DNA of 64,000 bases, taken from contig NC_035435.2 of NCBI RefSeq assembly GCF_002127325.2, forward strand, positions 108,303,378 to 108,367,377, written 5' to 3'. Made by a program: the position numbers and the translations under genes. Positions 33,593 through 44,845 of this stretch are shown piece by piece; the first letter of the stretch is position 1, and the number at the start of each line of letters is the position of its first letter. The notes below the pieces were generated by a model. The model was not told where the DNA came from. It was given only the letters and a program-made list of their open reading frames with translations, and searched no databases. This DNA is from Helianthus annuus. Taxonomy: Eukaryota; Streptophyta; Magnoliopsida; Asterales; Asteraceae.

Positions 33593-36500
33593 TGTGGTAT
33601 CAGAGCATATGTTGATTAGTCAGTTCTGTTTTCGTATCCATTAATTATGGGATAGAAATCTGGAAAACGGAATTTTGATAACTTAATAAAACCAACAGCC
33701 AGTTTCGAGTCATAAAGGACGACTCGAGATCTCTGTTTTCGGAAAAGGTTAATCACATGTTCATTCGAAATCAATTGGATTATGTTTATGACCGAAATCT
33801 GTTTAAAAAAACCTTAAAAATTCAGGTTTCCGGTTCCAGAATTTATGTTTTAATTTTTTTTAGGGTTCATCATGTTCTTAGGAAAATTCGAAAATTCTGT
33901 TATGTTTTGGAATGTATTTAGGATTGATGAGTGTTTTTCCATGTTTGATCCAATTTTATCTTCTAAGTTTATTCGAAAACTGTTAAAAGATATATAGTTA
34001 CAATTTTTCGAAATACTTTGATAAAATTAGATCATCTTAAAACAGGAAATCATATCTCATAATCCCTTAGAATTTGAGTTTTCAGTTATTATCACAATAA
34101 ACAGCTATCAACAGTGGGCTCGAGACCATCAGTCTCGACTCGTAATCATCAGGTCCTTAAACCTTCACAACTCGAGACCAACAGATCTCGACTCGAGACC
34201 ATAAGGTCTCGACTCGAGACCATAAGGTCTCGACTCGAAATCATAAGGGCTCAAAAGTTTACAACTCGAGACAAAGGTCTCGACTCGAGACCAAAAGGTC
34301 TCGACTCGAGACCATAAGGTCATAACTCGAGACCATAAGGTTGCGAATCGAGACCGTGGTTGCGATTCGAGACCTCATCATGCGTCGAGATCTCATAAGA
34401 TATAGTAGTCGAGATCATGGTTCCGACTCGAGACAACAAGGCTGCGACTCGAGACCTCATAACTGAGTCGAGATCTCATAAGATACAGTAGTCAAGACCA
34501 TGGTTCCGACTCGAGACAACAAGGTTGCGACTCGAGACCTCATAACTGACTCGAGATCTCACAACTCAGTCGAGACCTGACTCGAAACCTCATTATTTTA
34601 GGCTGTTTAATGTGAACTAAGATTCAGTTCGATCCGCGCTAACGGGTGGTTTGCTATTAAATAATTGGTTTTGTAATTATTTAGTTAATTAATTAGAATC
34701 AGATAATGTTTTACAAAACCAAGATGGCTTAACTTGAATGAGCTTCTGATGTATCATTTTTGGCAAAAGCTGATTTGATACATCTACTTATCATTCAAGT
34801 ATTACGAAAGCTATGTTGAGTGTGCATCATAAACATGAAGTCTTAATATCAGGCCAAAGCTGATTTAATTCTTTCATAGATGGCATACTTGACAAATGCA
34901 TAACTAAAGTGATTGTCTCAATTTCTGGCCAAAGCTGATTTGTTACAACCACTTTGCACATATGCTTAAATGATTACACTTCTGGCCAAAGCTGATTTGT
35001 TTTCGTTTAAGTAGAATTTTTAACTAAGTCAATTATTTTGATGTTAGTAATAGACAATATCACAGCTTCATAATGTAAAATGGTCATTATTTATGCCTGC
35101 CTTAGTTTAACATGCCCTTAGATCACATTAGGACTTCTTCCTTAGTATCATAACTTGCTCATCTTATTTCCACTATCAGTGCCCAATTGCGGGATTCCAC
35201 CTTTGACCGGTGATAACTTTGCTGCATGGAAGGATGCTCTCATGCTTACACTTGGATTGCTGGATTTTGATTATGCTCTAAGAGAGAATAAGCCAGCGGA
35301 CCTTACCACTCAAAGTACTGCTGCTGAGCAGTTAACTCATGAAAAGTGGACTAGGTGTAACCGCATGTCTCTTATGTTTATGAAGCAGTCCATAAGCAAT
35401 GCAATCAGGGGAGCTATTCCTGATTCTGAAGATGCTAAAACCTACTTGGAACATGTGGAGGCGCAGTTCAAGAGGACGTCTAAAGCACACGCTAGTACTC
35501 TTATTCTCAAGCTGGTGACGACTAAGTATGATGGGAGGAGCGGCATTCGCGAGCACATCATGATGATGAATGACATGGCCAATAAGCTGAAGGGACTGGA
35601 AATGGAAATCAGTGATGGTTTCCTTGTTCATTTTAACATTACTTCGCTTCCTTCATCTTTTGAAGCATTCAAGATCAATTACAACACTCAGAAGGACAAA
35701 TGGATGATGAGTGAGCTGGTCGCTATGTGCGTACGTGAGGAAGAGCGTATGAGGATGGATCGCACTACTGATGTTGCTAACTTCACCACCTCCAACACTA
35801 AGAAAAGGAAGAACAATCATCAGAGGAAGGATGCTTCAAAAGTCCAAAGGCCTAATCCTAATACAAGTGCACCTTCTAGCTCTAAGAACTCCTTAGGCAG
35901 TATCCGCTGCAAGTTCTGTAAAAAGACAAGACACATGCAGAAGGAATGCCCTGACTTTAAGGAGTGGCTGGCTAGGAAAGGTAACAATTATTTTATGATA
36001 CTTGAGTCCTATAATTTAAGTGTTCCTGCTAATTCTTGGTGGTTTGATTCTGGTTCTATGGTTCATGTTACCAATTCAACTCAGGGATTTCTTTCAATCC
36101 GAAAGCTAGAAAGAAACCAAAGAACGCTTAAGGTTGGGGATGATCGAGAATTAGAAGTGAAGGCCATTGGAACATTACAATTAGTTATGAAAACTGGTTT
36201 ATGTATTAAACTTTATGATACCTTATATGTTCCTGAGGTAACTCGGAACCTTGTATCAGGACCAAAGTTAGACATGGACGATTTTATTGTTTCCCATGGT
36301 CATCGCAAACTCTCTATCCTCTATGATTCTGTGCTTTATGGTACTGGTGTTCTGGATGGTGGTCTCTATAGATTAGAACTAGATGATGGCTTTTCCAAAT
36401 CTTTGTTGTCATATAACATTAATGAATCACTCACAAAGATGAAAGAGAAACGAGACTTAGAAACTTCATCCATGTTGTGGCATCAACGTTTAGGCCACAT

Positions 36501-37512
36501 CTCAAGAGAACGATTAAATCGTCTCGTAAAGGATGAAGTCTTACCTCCTCTTGATTTCTCTGATTTTGGAACATGTGTCAAATGTCTTAAAGGTAAAATG
36601 ACATTAGCGAATAAGAAAGGTGCCACTAGGAGCTCTAATTTATTAGAACTCATTCATACTGACATTAGTGGTCCCTACCAAATCGCTAGCATAACAGGAC
36701 ATACTTCATTTATCACTTTCATTGATGATTATTCTCGTTACATGTACTTGTATCTTATCAAGGAGAAATCTGAATCTCTTACAACTTTTAAAGATTATAA
36801 GGTTGAAGTTGAAAAACAATTAGATCGTCAGATTAAAGTTGTGAGATCAGATAGAGGCGGTGAATATTATGGAAGACATACTGATGTGGGTCAAGCTCCT
36901 GGTCCATTTTATGAGTTTTGTAAGGGCCAGGGGATTGTGAACCAATACACCATGCCTGGTACACCTCAGCAGAACGGTGTCGCTGAAAGAAGAAACCGTA
37001 CCCTTATGAACATGGTGCGCAGTATGTTAGCCAACACTAATTTACCATTATTCCTCTGGACTGAAGCGTTAAAAGCAGCTGTTCATATACTCAATAGAGT
37101 TCCCTCTAAGTCTGTCCCTAAAACTACTTATGAACTTTGGACAGGAAGGAAACCGAGTCTTAAATATATGAAAGTATGGGGCTGCATTGCTGAAGCAAAA
37201 CTTTACAACCCTTTCCTAAGGAAACTTGACCCTAAAACAGTTACCTGTTTCTTTATCGGGTATCCTGAGAACTCAAAGGGTTATTGTTTCTATTGTCCTT
37301 CCCATGTCACCCGTATTGTTGAAACCAAGCGTGCCGCGTTCCTGGAGGATTTCAAGGTCAGTGGGAGCAGTACGAACCCTTACGAAGAATTGCAAGAAGT
37401 ACAAGACGCGGGGGGAGAGACTCGTCGCTTGCCATTACTCCGATTACTCCTCTTGTACCCAATGCAACTACTGTACCTGAAGCTACTGCACCAACTAAGT
37501 GGGAGAATGTAA
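33485..37512 (+). CDS. Copia Gag-protease-integrase, probably spliced, pol-truncated
   Basis: The model joins 33485-33545 (in the LTR) to 35180-37512; donor and acceptor phases fit. The second exon alone is open from 35155. Numbered from 35155 it holds a UBN2-type gag (residues 15-210), a CCHC knuckle C-x2-C-x4-H-x4-C near 251-264, and a protease with [10 protein letters not shown] near 297. That protease has DSG but Ser-Met where Ala-Thr is usual. A gag-pre-integrase HRLGH/C-x2-C region follows. The integrase core has D503, D566 and E611, with a [19 protein letters not shown] segment. After an integrase C-terminal [13 protein letters not shown] region the frame turns to low-similarity residues and ends at a TAA made by the LTR start. 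RT and RNase H are deleted. The integrase and Gag could still act in trans. Confidence 0.8.
33593..33607 (+). promoter_or_regulatory. Initiator-Met tRNA primer-binding site
   Basis: TGTGGTATCAGAGCA directly follows the left LTR; TGGTATCAGAGC is the complement of the plant initiator tRNA 3' end. Confidence 0.85.
34115..34590. repeat. CTCGAGACC minisatellite in the Copia leader
   Basis: About twenty-five copies of a GACTCGAGACCATAAGGTCT-like unit, each carrying a CTCGAG palindrome, with expanding and decaying spacers. It lies wholly in the candidate intron. Confidence 0.85.
34735..35015. repeat. Four GGCCAAAGCTGATTTG repeats
   Basis: Four dispersed copies of (T)GGC(C/A)AAAGCTGATTT(G/A) occur at about 34760, 34853, 34927 and 34985, spaced 60-95 bp, each followed by a T- or A-rich stretch. 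They could be a packaging or dimerisation element of the leader. Confidence 0.7.
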
Positions 37513-37950
37513 GATTAAATATATTATGTATTAATATTTAATATATAGCCATTATAATCATTTACATAATATAGATCAAAATATATAATAACCTATTAAA
37601 TAATTAGTTGGTAATTGTTGATGGACCATATTACCCTTATTAACTAATTAGGTTTCCTCCTGGGTGCTTATGTAAGGAGACTTATGTGGAGGTTAAGGGG
37701 TTAGACAGTTACACAATTAGACATACCCCATAAGCATAACATCACATTCGACCTCCATCTCCATAGCCGATACCCTTTTCAGTTTAATCAGTCACCATCA
37801 TCAGTCAGCACCCTAAGGAGGAACCAGATCACCTTGACAAAGATGTCGAACTCCATGTCGTCTTCTCTCACTAGATTCTCCACTGCACTGTCTGCGGTGA
37901 CAGGTATGTTTACATGTTTTCCATTATGTTTAAACAGAACTGAACCAACA
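37508..37950 (+). repeat. 3' LTR of the Copia element
   Basis: Same length as the 5' LTR. The TATA box is changed to TATGTAAGG near 37669. The ATG (37843), the open stretch and the GTATGT donor are kept. It lies 1.7 kb upstream of the APL gene start in the same orientation. Confidence 0.92.
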
Positions 37951-38596
37951 GTTTCATCTACAACCAATGCACCCAAAAGTTGATGGTGTATAGGACGGGA
38001 TATTTGTTATGAATCCAACACTTCTTGTGTTCACAAATATAAGAGATTTGTCCATTTCGTTACATATCATAAGAAACATAACATGTAGCACTTCACCAAA
38101 TGTGTAACACATACAAGACTCAACTTAAAACATATAACTTCTTACTTGAACACTTTGTCACATAAAACATGAAAAAAAATTGTGTTGCTAGGCCGGAATC
38201 TCAAACCCAAGTGGCCAAGTTCCTATCATGAAACTTATATCCCTAACTTCAAAAATTTTTACCTAATTTGTGTGCTTTTATATAATTCAGTTTTTGAATA
38301 AATTTATGAATCATTAATCACTCATTTCCGTAAGTGGTTGCTAGTCTAGGAGACTACATTAATACCCTACTAGCTAACGGAATCTATATAAATCATAGCT
38401 TGTACTGAGCATGTGACTTTCAAGAAGTTATGTTAGGGTATGCGGGGCACAATCGGTGAAGGGGATCGGGGACTGATTTTGCCGATAGGCAAGGTGGCGC
38501 CGTTCAATCGGTGAGTGAGAGAGAGGGATGAAACCGGTGGCGGCTCACCGAGAGAGAGGGAGGAGAGAGAAGGCGGCTGTCCAATCATACCTTTTC

Positions 38597-38627
<31 letters not shown>

Positions 38628-39100
38628 CAATTAACCTAAGAGGGGAGTGGCGCCATCAAATTGGGGTGTTAGGGGAGTTTAAGAGGGGAGTTGACGTGGC
38701 ACACGGGGATTGGTTTGGCGTAAGAGAGGGGACTCACCTATTAGGTGAGCACCCCCTTCAGACATTCATCGTTGCACCACCCCTTAAAGGTTGAGATTTA
38801 AGAATTTACAAGTGTTTCGATGGATAGCTTGTGCTAGACATGTTGCATTCAAGAAGTTATGATAGGCAACCGCTGAAAGAAAGATCCAAACATAAGAACT
38901 CTGTTGTACGAGACTCAAACGCGTACCACCACACCACCCCTTAAACGTAAAGATTACGGATCTACTAACGTGTAACACGAGTAAACGAAACGACACCCTT
39001 ATGTTGACACCTTCTCATCTGTCCACATCTATACTATAATTCCACATAAACTAGTAAAAGTACAGAGATATTTCTAGTTCCGAATTAGCGGTCAACATTC
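37951..39100. other. Intergenic DNA with a MITE-like G/C-rich insertion
   Basis: No gene is seen. Between about 38430 and 38790 a G/C-rich block with GAGAGAGAGGG, a (T)24 run and GGTGAGCACCCCC interrupts AT-rich DNA. Related text (ATAGCTTGT-CTG-CATGT--TTCAAGAAGTTATG) flanks both sides (38394 and 38826), suggesting insertion into a local duplication. A weakly related block (GATCGGTGAGCATTCACCGAT) is at 48520-48550. Confidence 0.45.
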
Positions 39101-39615
39101 ACTTAACTTATATACATACATGCACAACACAAATGCAGACATCATGCCTGCAAACCCACTCCAGCTTTCTCGTGACAGAGCTCACAGGCCAATAAATCTA
39201 CACCCTTCACCATCTTTCACGCATTTCCCACAAATCTTTTTCCAAACCCCTTCTGCATAATCACTAATCACCCAATTGGGTACTCTAAACTTCAATCTTT
39301 TTCCTCATTCACCATTAAAACTAATAACAATCTCAGTGTTTCATACATCCCCTGTTCAAGATTCTTCCACAAGCTTTCTTGGAAACTTCAATTTGACCCC
39401 ATTGAGTATAACAATTTATATAAAAATCCCAAGAGGTACCTTCTATTATGAGTAACATTAAACAAGTTAACATCTTTATGTGATCTATACTTTACTTGGT
39501 TACTTAGATTGTTGCTTATACCATTTTAATATTCATGGGTTTGTGTAATTAGGGTTTTTTTAACCTCAGATCATCATAATATTTTGTGGGGTTGGTGAAA
39601 GTTTGTGTCTTGAAG
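39101..39615 (+). promoter_or_regulatory. Promoter and 5'UTR of the APL gene
   Basis: A TATA-like TTATATACATA lies at 39108. A candidate 5'UTR intron runs from AAGAG|GTACC (39435/39436) to TTAACCTCAG| (39569), 46 bp before the start codon. Transcript start and intron are predictions only. Confidence 0.45.
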
Positions 39616-42600
39616 ATGGATTACTGTTGTACAATGATAAATAAGGGTACCCTTTTGCCAAAAATGTGTGGGGGTGATGGGGGTTTAAGAAATGGAGATG
39701 AAGGGTTTTGGGGGGAGAAGATTAGAGGGAGGTTAAACGGTGCCGTTTGGGTTAATCATGTGCAAAAAAGGTTGGGTTTTCAGAAGCAGATTAGGAAGGT
39801 TACAAAACCTGGGGTTGCTTTCTCTGTCATCACATCAGATAGTGGCAAAGAGACCTTAGTTGAGGTTAGATTTCATATTTTTTTATTAATTTCTTAAATT
39901 CTATCTTTTAATTCTTTTTATTATTTATGGTAATTAAATTTATTTTAAATTTATTGTGATGAATGGTAGAGGTAATTGTGATCAATCATCAAGATTCTTT
40001 GCCCTTTCAATGATTTCATTTTTTTTATGATCATGGGAAAATATGTGCAAGATTTGTTGATTTTTATTTTTATTTTTATTTTTATTTGACATTTGAGTTT
40101 GATTTATATGTGTGGTTTTCAATTTATAGACACTGACAGCACCAAAGTTTGAGAGAAGAAGAATTGATCCAAAAAATGTGGCGGCGATCATACTCGGTGG
40201 TGGTGCAGGAACTCAACTCTTCCCTCTTACGAGCAAAGCCGCTACTCCAGCTGTAAGTATATGTCATTTGCAATTCGTACGAGTATATATCAAAATTTCA
40301 AGATTCTTGCTATTGTATTCTTGATATACACACTCGAAGAAATCCTGTTGTTTATATCGATGTCAATATTCTTGTTTGTGATTTTAATGATCGGTGTTGT
40401 ACAGGTACCTGTAGGAGGATGCTATAGACTTATAGACATCCCAATGAGCAACTGTATAAACAGCAGTATAAACAAAATCTTTGTTCTAACTCAGTTCAAT
40501 TCCGCTTCACTTAATCGTCACATTTCCCGTACTTATTTTGGCAACGGTGTGAACTTCGGGGACGGTTTTGTGGAGGTATGTTCTGAATTTTATAAATATT
40601 AAGTACAAATTTACATAAATTATTGTACTTTTTAAGAGATTTTTTTTAAAAAAAAGATGTGATTTTTATAGGTGTTGGCTGCTACTCAAACATCTGGCGA
40701 AACGGGAATGAACTGGTTCCAAGGAACTGCAGATGCCGTGAGGCAATTTACATGGGTTTTCGAGGTTCGTTTGCGCGTTTATTTCATTTTATCGATTGAG
40801 TACACCCTAAAATAACTTCAATTCTATGTATTTATTAGCTCCCTATTCATTGTATCTTCATGTTGACTTTTTCGGTCAATGCAGGATGCCAAGAACAAGG
40901 ATATTGAGGATATACTAATCTTGTCGGGTGATCATCTTTACCGTATGGACTATCTTAACCTTCTGCAGGTACGTATTTCTTCATTTTCTAGCATCATGAA
41001 GTGAAAAACATTACATGTTTAGCTTAATTTCACTATATTTTTTAAATGTACAAACAGAATCACATCGACAGAGACGCTGATATCACCGTTTCTTGCGTGC
41101 CGGTTGGTGAAAGGTCTATTAATCTAAAAACTTTATATTCTTTTATGTTTTTTATTTATTTTTATTTATTGAATCTGAAACGGGTTGTTGTTTTTTCCAG
41201 TCGGGCATCTGATTTCGGACTGTTAAAGTTTGATAACAAGGGTAAAGTCGTCCACTTTGCTGAAAAACCGAAAGGCGAAGATTTGCATGCAATGGTGAGC
41301 ATACATCATGTAAACAAAACAAGTAACGCTTATTATTATAAAGTCGTTTTCTTGACGTTTTGTTCTGTTTTTTTGCAGCAGGTTGATACGACTTTACTTG
41401 GCTTATCACAACAAGAGGCGGAAGAATCACCGTATATTGCATCAATGGGTATTTATGTGTTCAAAAAAGATGTTTTGTTTAAACTGCTAAGATGGAGATA
41501 CCCGACATCTAATGACTTCGGATCCGAAATTCTTCCTGCTGCCGTGACGGAACATAATGTGCAAGTAAGGAAGCATAATCGATAATTTATTTTGGATTTT
41601 AGTTTTTTTTTTTTGTGATTTTTTCTTATGTGAGTTTGATGATCGTGGCAGGCGTATTTGTTTAGAGATTATTGGGAGGATATTGGAACGATTAAGTCTT
41701 TTTATGATGCGAATTTGGCTCTTACAGATGAGGTGATTCGCTTGTTAAATGTTGTGTATAAATATGACGTTTTGACGTCGTTTGATATCGTTTAATGTCA
41801 CTTTAAAGGTACCGAAGTTTCAGTTTTATGACCCGAAGACTCCGTTTTTCACTTCTCCAAGGTTCTTGCCACCATCCAAGATTGAAAAATGCAAGGTAAA
41901 GTCAAACTTGAAAGTCAAACCTTCTAAACAGATTTGACTTGTTAATATTTTGATCTAACGGGTCCTTCTGTTGCATGTTGACCTGCTTTACACTCTGGTT
42001 TACGGTCCGCCAGATCCAATGGGCCGGTCCGGTTCTCAAAGCATTGACTTATCGAATTGTTGCACCGTTTTTGCAGATAAAGAATGCAATTATTTCACAC
42101 GGTTGTTTCTTGAGAGAATGCAGCATCGAACACTCGATAGTGGGCGAACGCTCACGAATCGACTCAGGGGTCGAGCTCAAGGTGATAATGGGCTTTTCTA
42201 TATCTACATTTTATATAACGATCTATCGCGATCCGATCTCTGAACAGAACAAAACATGTTCCCGACTAAAACCTATGACAGGACACACTAATGTTGGGGG
42301 CAGATTATTATCAAACGGAATCCGAGATTGCGTCTTTGCTGGCTAATGGAAAGGTCCCAATCGGGGTCGGAAGTAACACGAAAATCAGGTAAAAATGTCG
42401 AGTTGGATAGCATGAAGCACCGTAAACCGTGTGTGGTCTTTAATGTTGTCGTTTTTGTTGCAGAAACTGCATTATAGATAAGAATGCAAAGATTGGAAGT
42501 GATGTGGTGATCATGAATAAAGATGTAAGCTAAGTTTCATCGTTGATTATATTTCGGTCATCCGTTCTCTATAAATAAAATTACCTTCATTGTCACCAAG

Positions 42601-43319
42601 CAATTAAAAGTACGAGCTTGAGTGTTATACGGTTTGGTTTTGACGGTTTAACGGTTTGTCAAGCGCTTTGGAACTTGGAACCAGTCGTATAAACCGAACC
42701 AACCATTTAACCTCTTCTATTAATAATTTTCTATTTTTGGAATATGCAATTGTGCATATGTAACGATTTGGTCCCTAACTTTTCAGAAATACATGGATGG
42801 TCCTGGTGGTTTACGCTTTGTAACGCATTTAGTCCCCAACTTTGCTAAAAGTCACATGGATGGTCCCAGTGGTTTGCACTTTGTAACGCATTTAGTCCCT
42901 AACTTGGATTTGCTGAAACCTTTAGATTTGTTGGTTGTCAACTAAATGCGTTACAAAGTGCAAACCGTAGGGACCATCCGTGTACTTTTGGAAAGCTAGG
43001 GAGTAAATCGAAAATTTTAGTAAACCACAGGGGCCATCCGTGTACTTTACTCAAAATATTATTTGCAAGAACCTAATAATCAAATCGTCAAACCGCTAAA
43101 ACTAGTTGGTCCGACCAACCTGGGCGGTTTGGTTTGTCGTCTATCGAAACCATAGTTAGCAGTTTGGTCTACAACTTTCGTTAAAACCGGAATACTTGTG
43201 GATTGGAATCTTGACAGGGTGTCGAAGAAGGTGATAGAGCGGATGAAGGATTCTACATAAGATCTGGGATTACAATCATATTGGAGAAAGCTACAATCAA
43301 AGATGGTGTTGTTATATGA
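39616..43319 (+). CDS. ADP-glucose pyrophosphorylase large subunit, APL3/APL4-like
   Basis: This is the regulatory large subunit of the plastid heterotetramer that makes ADP-glucose from glucose-1-phosphate and ATP for starch. Coding exons: 39616-39864, 40130-40252, 40405-40575, 40672-40764, 40885-40968, 41058-41113, 41201-41294, 41379-41564, 41652-41732, 41809-41895, 42077-42181, 42282-42388, 42464-42524, 43218-43319. All have GT-AG introns and phases agree, giving 532 residues. Residues 1 to about 80 look like a plastid transit peptide. The nucleotide loop reads [11 protein letters not shown] (106-116) with Gln112 and Thr122 where catalytic subunits have Arg and Lys. From knowledge of the family this marks the low-activity APL3/4 regulatory type. 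GDHLYRMDY (227-235) and FAEKP (278-282, Lys281 for glucose-1-phosphate) are intact, as is the C-terminal beta-helix with DKNAKIG and EGFYIRSGI. The start is the first ATG in frame; the MD-x-CC beginning fits large subunits. APL-type genes are often sugar-induced. Confidence 0.95.
42764..43010. mobile_element. Fold-back MITE in the last APL intron
   Basis: Ends CGATTTGGTCCCTAACTTTT and GAGTAAATCG pair as imperfect inverted repeats of about 40 bases. Inner GTAACGCATTTAGTCCC/AACTAAATGCGTTAC arms form a second hairpin. It enlarges intron 13 (42525-43217) to 693 bp. Confidence 0.7.
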
Positions 43320-43545
43320 AACATGAAGCTCTTTTCTTTCTTGCTTTTGTGGTGGATGGATGGATGGAGGGTAAAGTACAAGTAATGATGCAGAGAGTAC
43401 ATGTTTATCCTCCATGTGACCAAGTTCAAGTGGGGTGCCCATGGGTGATGTTGGTTGGACCCTAGGGTCAATGGTTGTAACCATACATAGGGCCACAACA
43501 CATCATCCCTTTTTCTTGTAATAAATATTACTATGTATTATATTT
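43320..43545 (+). terminator. 3'UTR and polyadenylation signal of the APL gene
   Basis: The 3'UTR follows the TGA. An AATAAA hexamer at 43520-43525 lies about 200 bases downstream and T-rich sequence precedes it. The cleavage site is inferred. Confidence 0.5.
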
Positions 43546-43634
43546 ATGAAAACATTTGAAGCCACTTATTAGATATGGGAATGTTTTTATTTTACTCGTA
43601 TTATACCACATACGGGACACATCAATACTCTGCT

Positions 43635-43808
43635 AAACAATAAGATCAGTTAACCATAGCTTGTGTTGGGAGGTGATCTTAAAAAGGTTAAAGGTAGAAC
43701 ACCAGTAAAAGCTTGATTGAAGCCAAACAATAAGATCGGTTAACCATAGCTTGTGTTGGGAGGTGATCTTAAAAGGGTTAAAGGTAGAACACCAGTAAAA
43801 GCTTGATT
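43635..43808. repeat. Tandem duplication of about 88 bp
   Basis: The segment from AACAATAAGATC to GTAAAAGCTTGATT occurs twice in direct tandem, with about two mismatches, just beyond the APL 3' end. The function is not known. Confidence 0.8.
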
Positions 43809-43963
43809 CGAAACATATGAAGCATATTAGAATGTTGATATATTCTATATAATCTTAAAGCACAAAGTCGGTGGCTTTTACGCCAGCGACCCTTCCCTTT
43901 TCATTAAATACAAGGCCACCACTTCCACTTTTCAATAAAATACAAGGCCACCTCAACATTGAG

Positions 43964-44184
43964 AGGGTGTTTGGGATTACGTTTTGAAGTGATTATTTGA
44001 TTATTGCGTTTGTAAAACATAAATAATCTAAAAAAGTGTTTGGATGAAAAAGTGATTATCTGCCTCCAAAACGTAGTTTTAGCGAAGCATGTACCTACAT
44101 GCTTTTTCAAAACGCAGTTTTGAAAACGCAAAATCTATTTTGAAAACGCATAATCTATTTTGAAAACACAACACCAAACACCCC
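43964..44184. mobile_element. MITE with GGGTGTTTGG termini
   Basis: GGGTGTTTGGGATTACGTTTTG at the left pairs with CAACACCAAACACCC at the right. The interior has TTTGAAAACGCA repeats. Termini of this kind are common among plant hAT/Harbinger-type MITEs. Confidence 0.65.
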
Positions 44185-44474
44185 CTAAGAAATAATGTTT
44201 TTAGCTCTTACTCTATACAATACAATAAATCCAACCCCCAACTTTGCAAAATGGTATTTTTAGCCCCTATTTCATTTAACTAGCACCCCCTATACTTTCA
44301 AAGTTTACATTTCTAACTCTTTTTCTCTTAATTTTACGTTTTTTCCCAAAGCTTCGCCACATTGCAATTTTAGTCCCTTGGCTTTACAAACGTCAACGTT
44401 TAATCCCTCATTTTTCTAATATTCTAGCTTTACCCATGTATCATATATAATATGCGTTTTTAACATGTTATTTT

Positions 44475-44845
44475 CTGTAATGACTTTCGTTCGCTAATTT
44501 CTTTTTTGAAGAACTAATTTGTCGTTAATCTCCTTGAATTTCAAAAGTTTCGACTTTACCCTTTTTCGTTCCTTTACTTGAAAAAAAAGGCTTTAGGTAC
44601 GGATTTTTATGTACGTGTCGGTATAAATTCGAGTTGATCTACGTTTAGAAGTAACTTTTTTAATGATTTTTGTTTGCCAATTTTTCTTTAAAGAACTAAT
44701 TTGTCGTTAACCTTTTTGAGTTTCAAAACTTTAGACTTTGCCCCTTTTGTTCTTTTACTTGAAAAAAAAAATAACTTTTAACGTGCGGATTTTTATGTAG
44801 GTATCAGTATAAATTTAAGTTGATCTCTCTTTAGACGAAAACTTA
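44475..44845. repeat. Diverged tandem duplication of about 185 bp
   Basis: Two successive blocks (about 44480-44658 and 44659-44840) share AACTAATTTGTCGTTAA, CTTTACTTGAAAAAAAA and GGATTTTTATGTA in order. No gene is seen in this region or the following AT-rich spacer to 46080. Confidence 0.6.

Larger units (their letters stand above)
33546..35179 (+). other. Candidate leader intron of the Copia element
   Basis: The donor is ACAG|GTATGT at 33545/33546 and the acceptor is TTATTTCCACTATCAG| at 35179. Removing it places the LTR ATG in frame with the gag domain through a GTG codon split 1+2. The intron has no long forward frame and contains the two repeat arrays listed separately. Confidence 0.6.
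33150..37950 (+). mobile_element. Copia retrotransposon with RT-RNase H deletion
   Basis: Two 443-bp LTRs (33150-33592, 37508-37950) with TG...CA ends are flanked by a perfect 5-bp duplication GTTTC. The initiator-Met primer site TGTGGTATCAGAGCA follows the left LTR and the purine tract AAGTGGGAGAA precedes the right one. Domain order gag, protease, integrase is Copia-type. RT and RNase H, normally 3' of integrase, are missing: the frame runs from the end of integrase straight into the purine tract. LTRs differ at roughly nine positions, about 2 percent. Confidence 0.93.

Noticed and set aside
34115..34590. CTCGAG repeat read as a protein-coding repeat
   Set aside because: It lies in the Copia leader intron. 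The 67-residue frame is repeat-derived and interrupted.
41971..42346. Separate small frames near APL exons 11-12
   Set aside because: They overlap APL exons in other frames or run through introns; the exon model explains the sequence.
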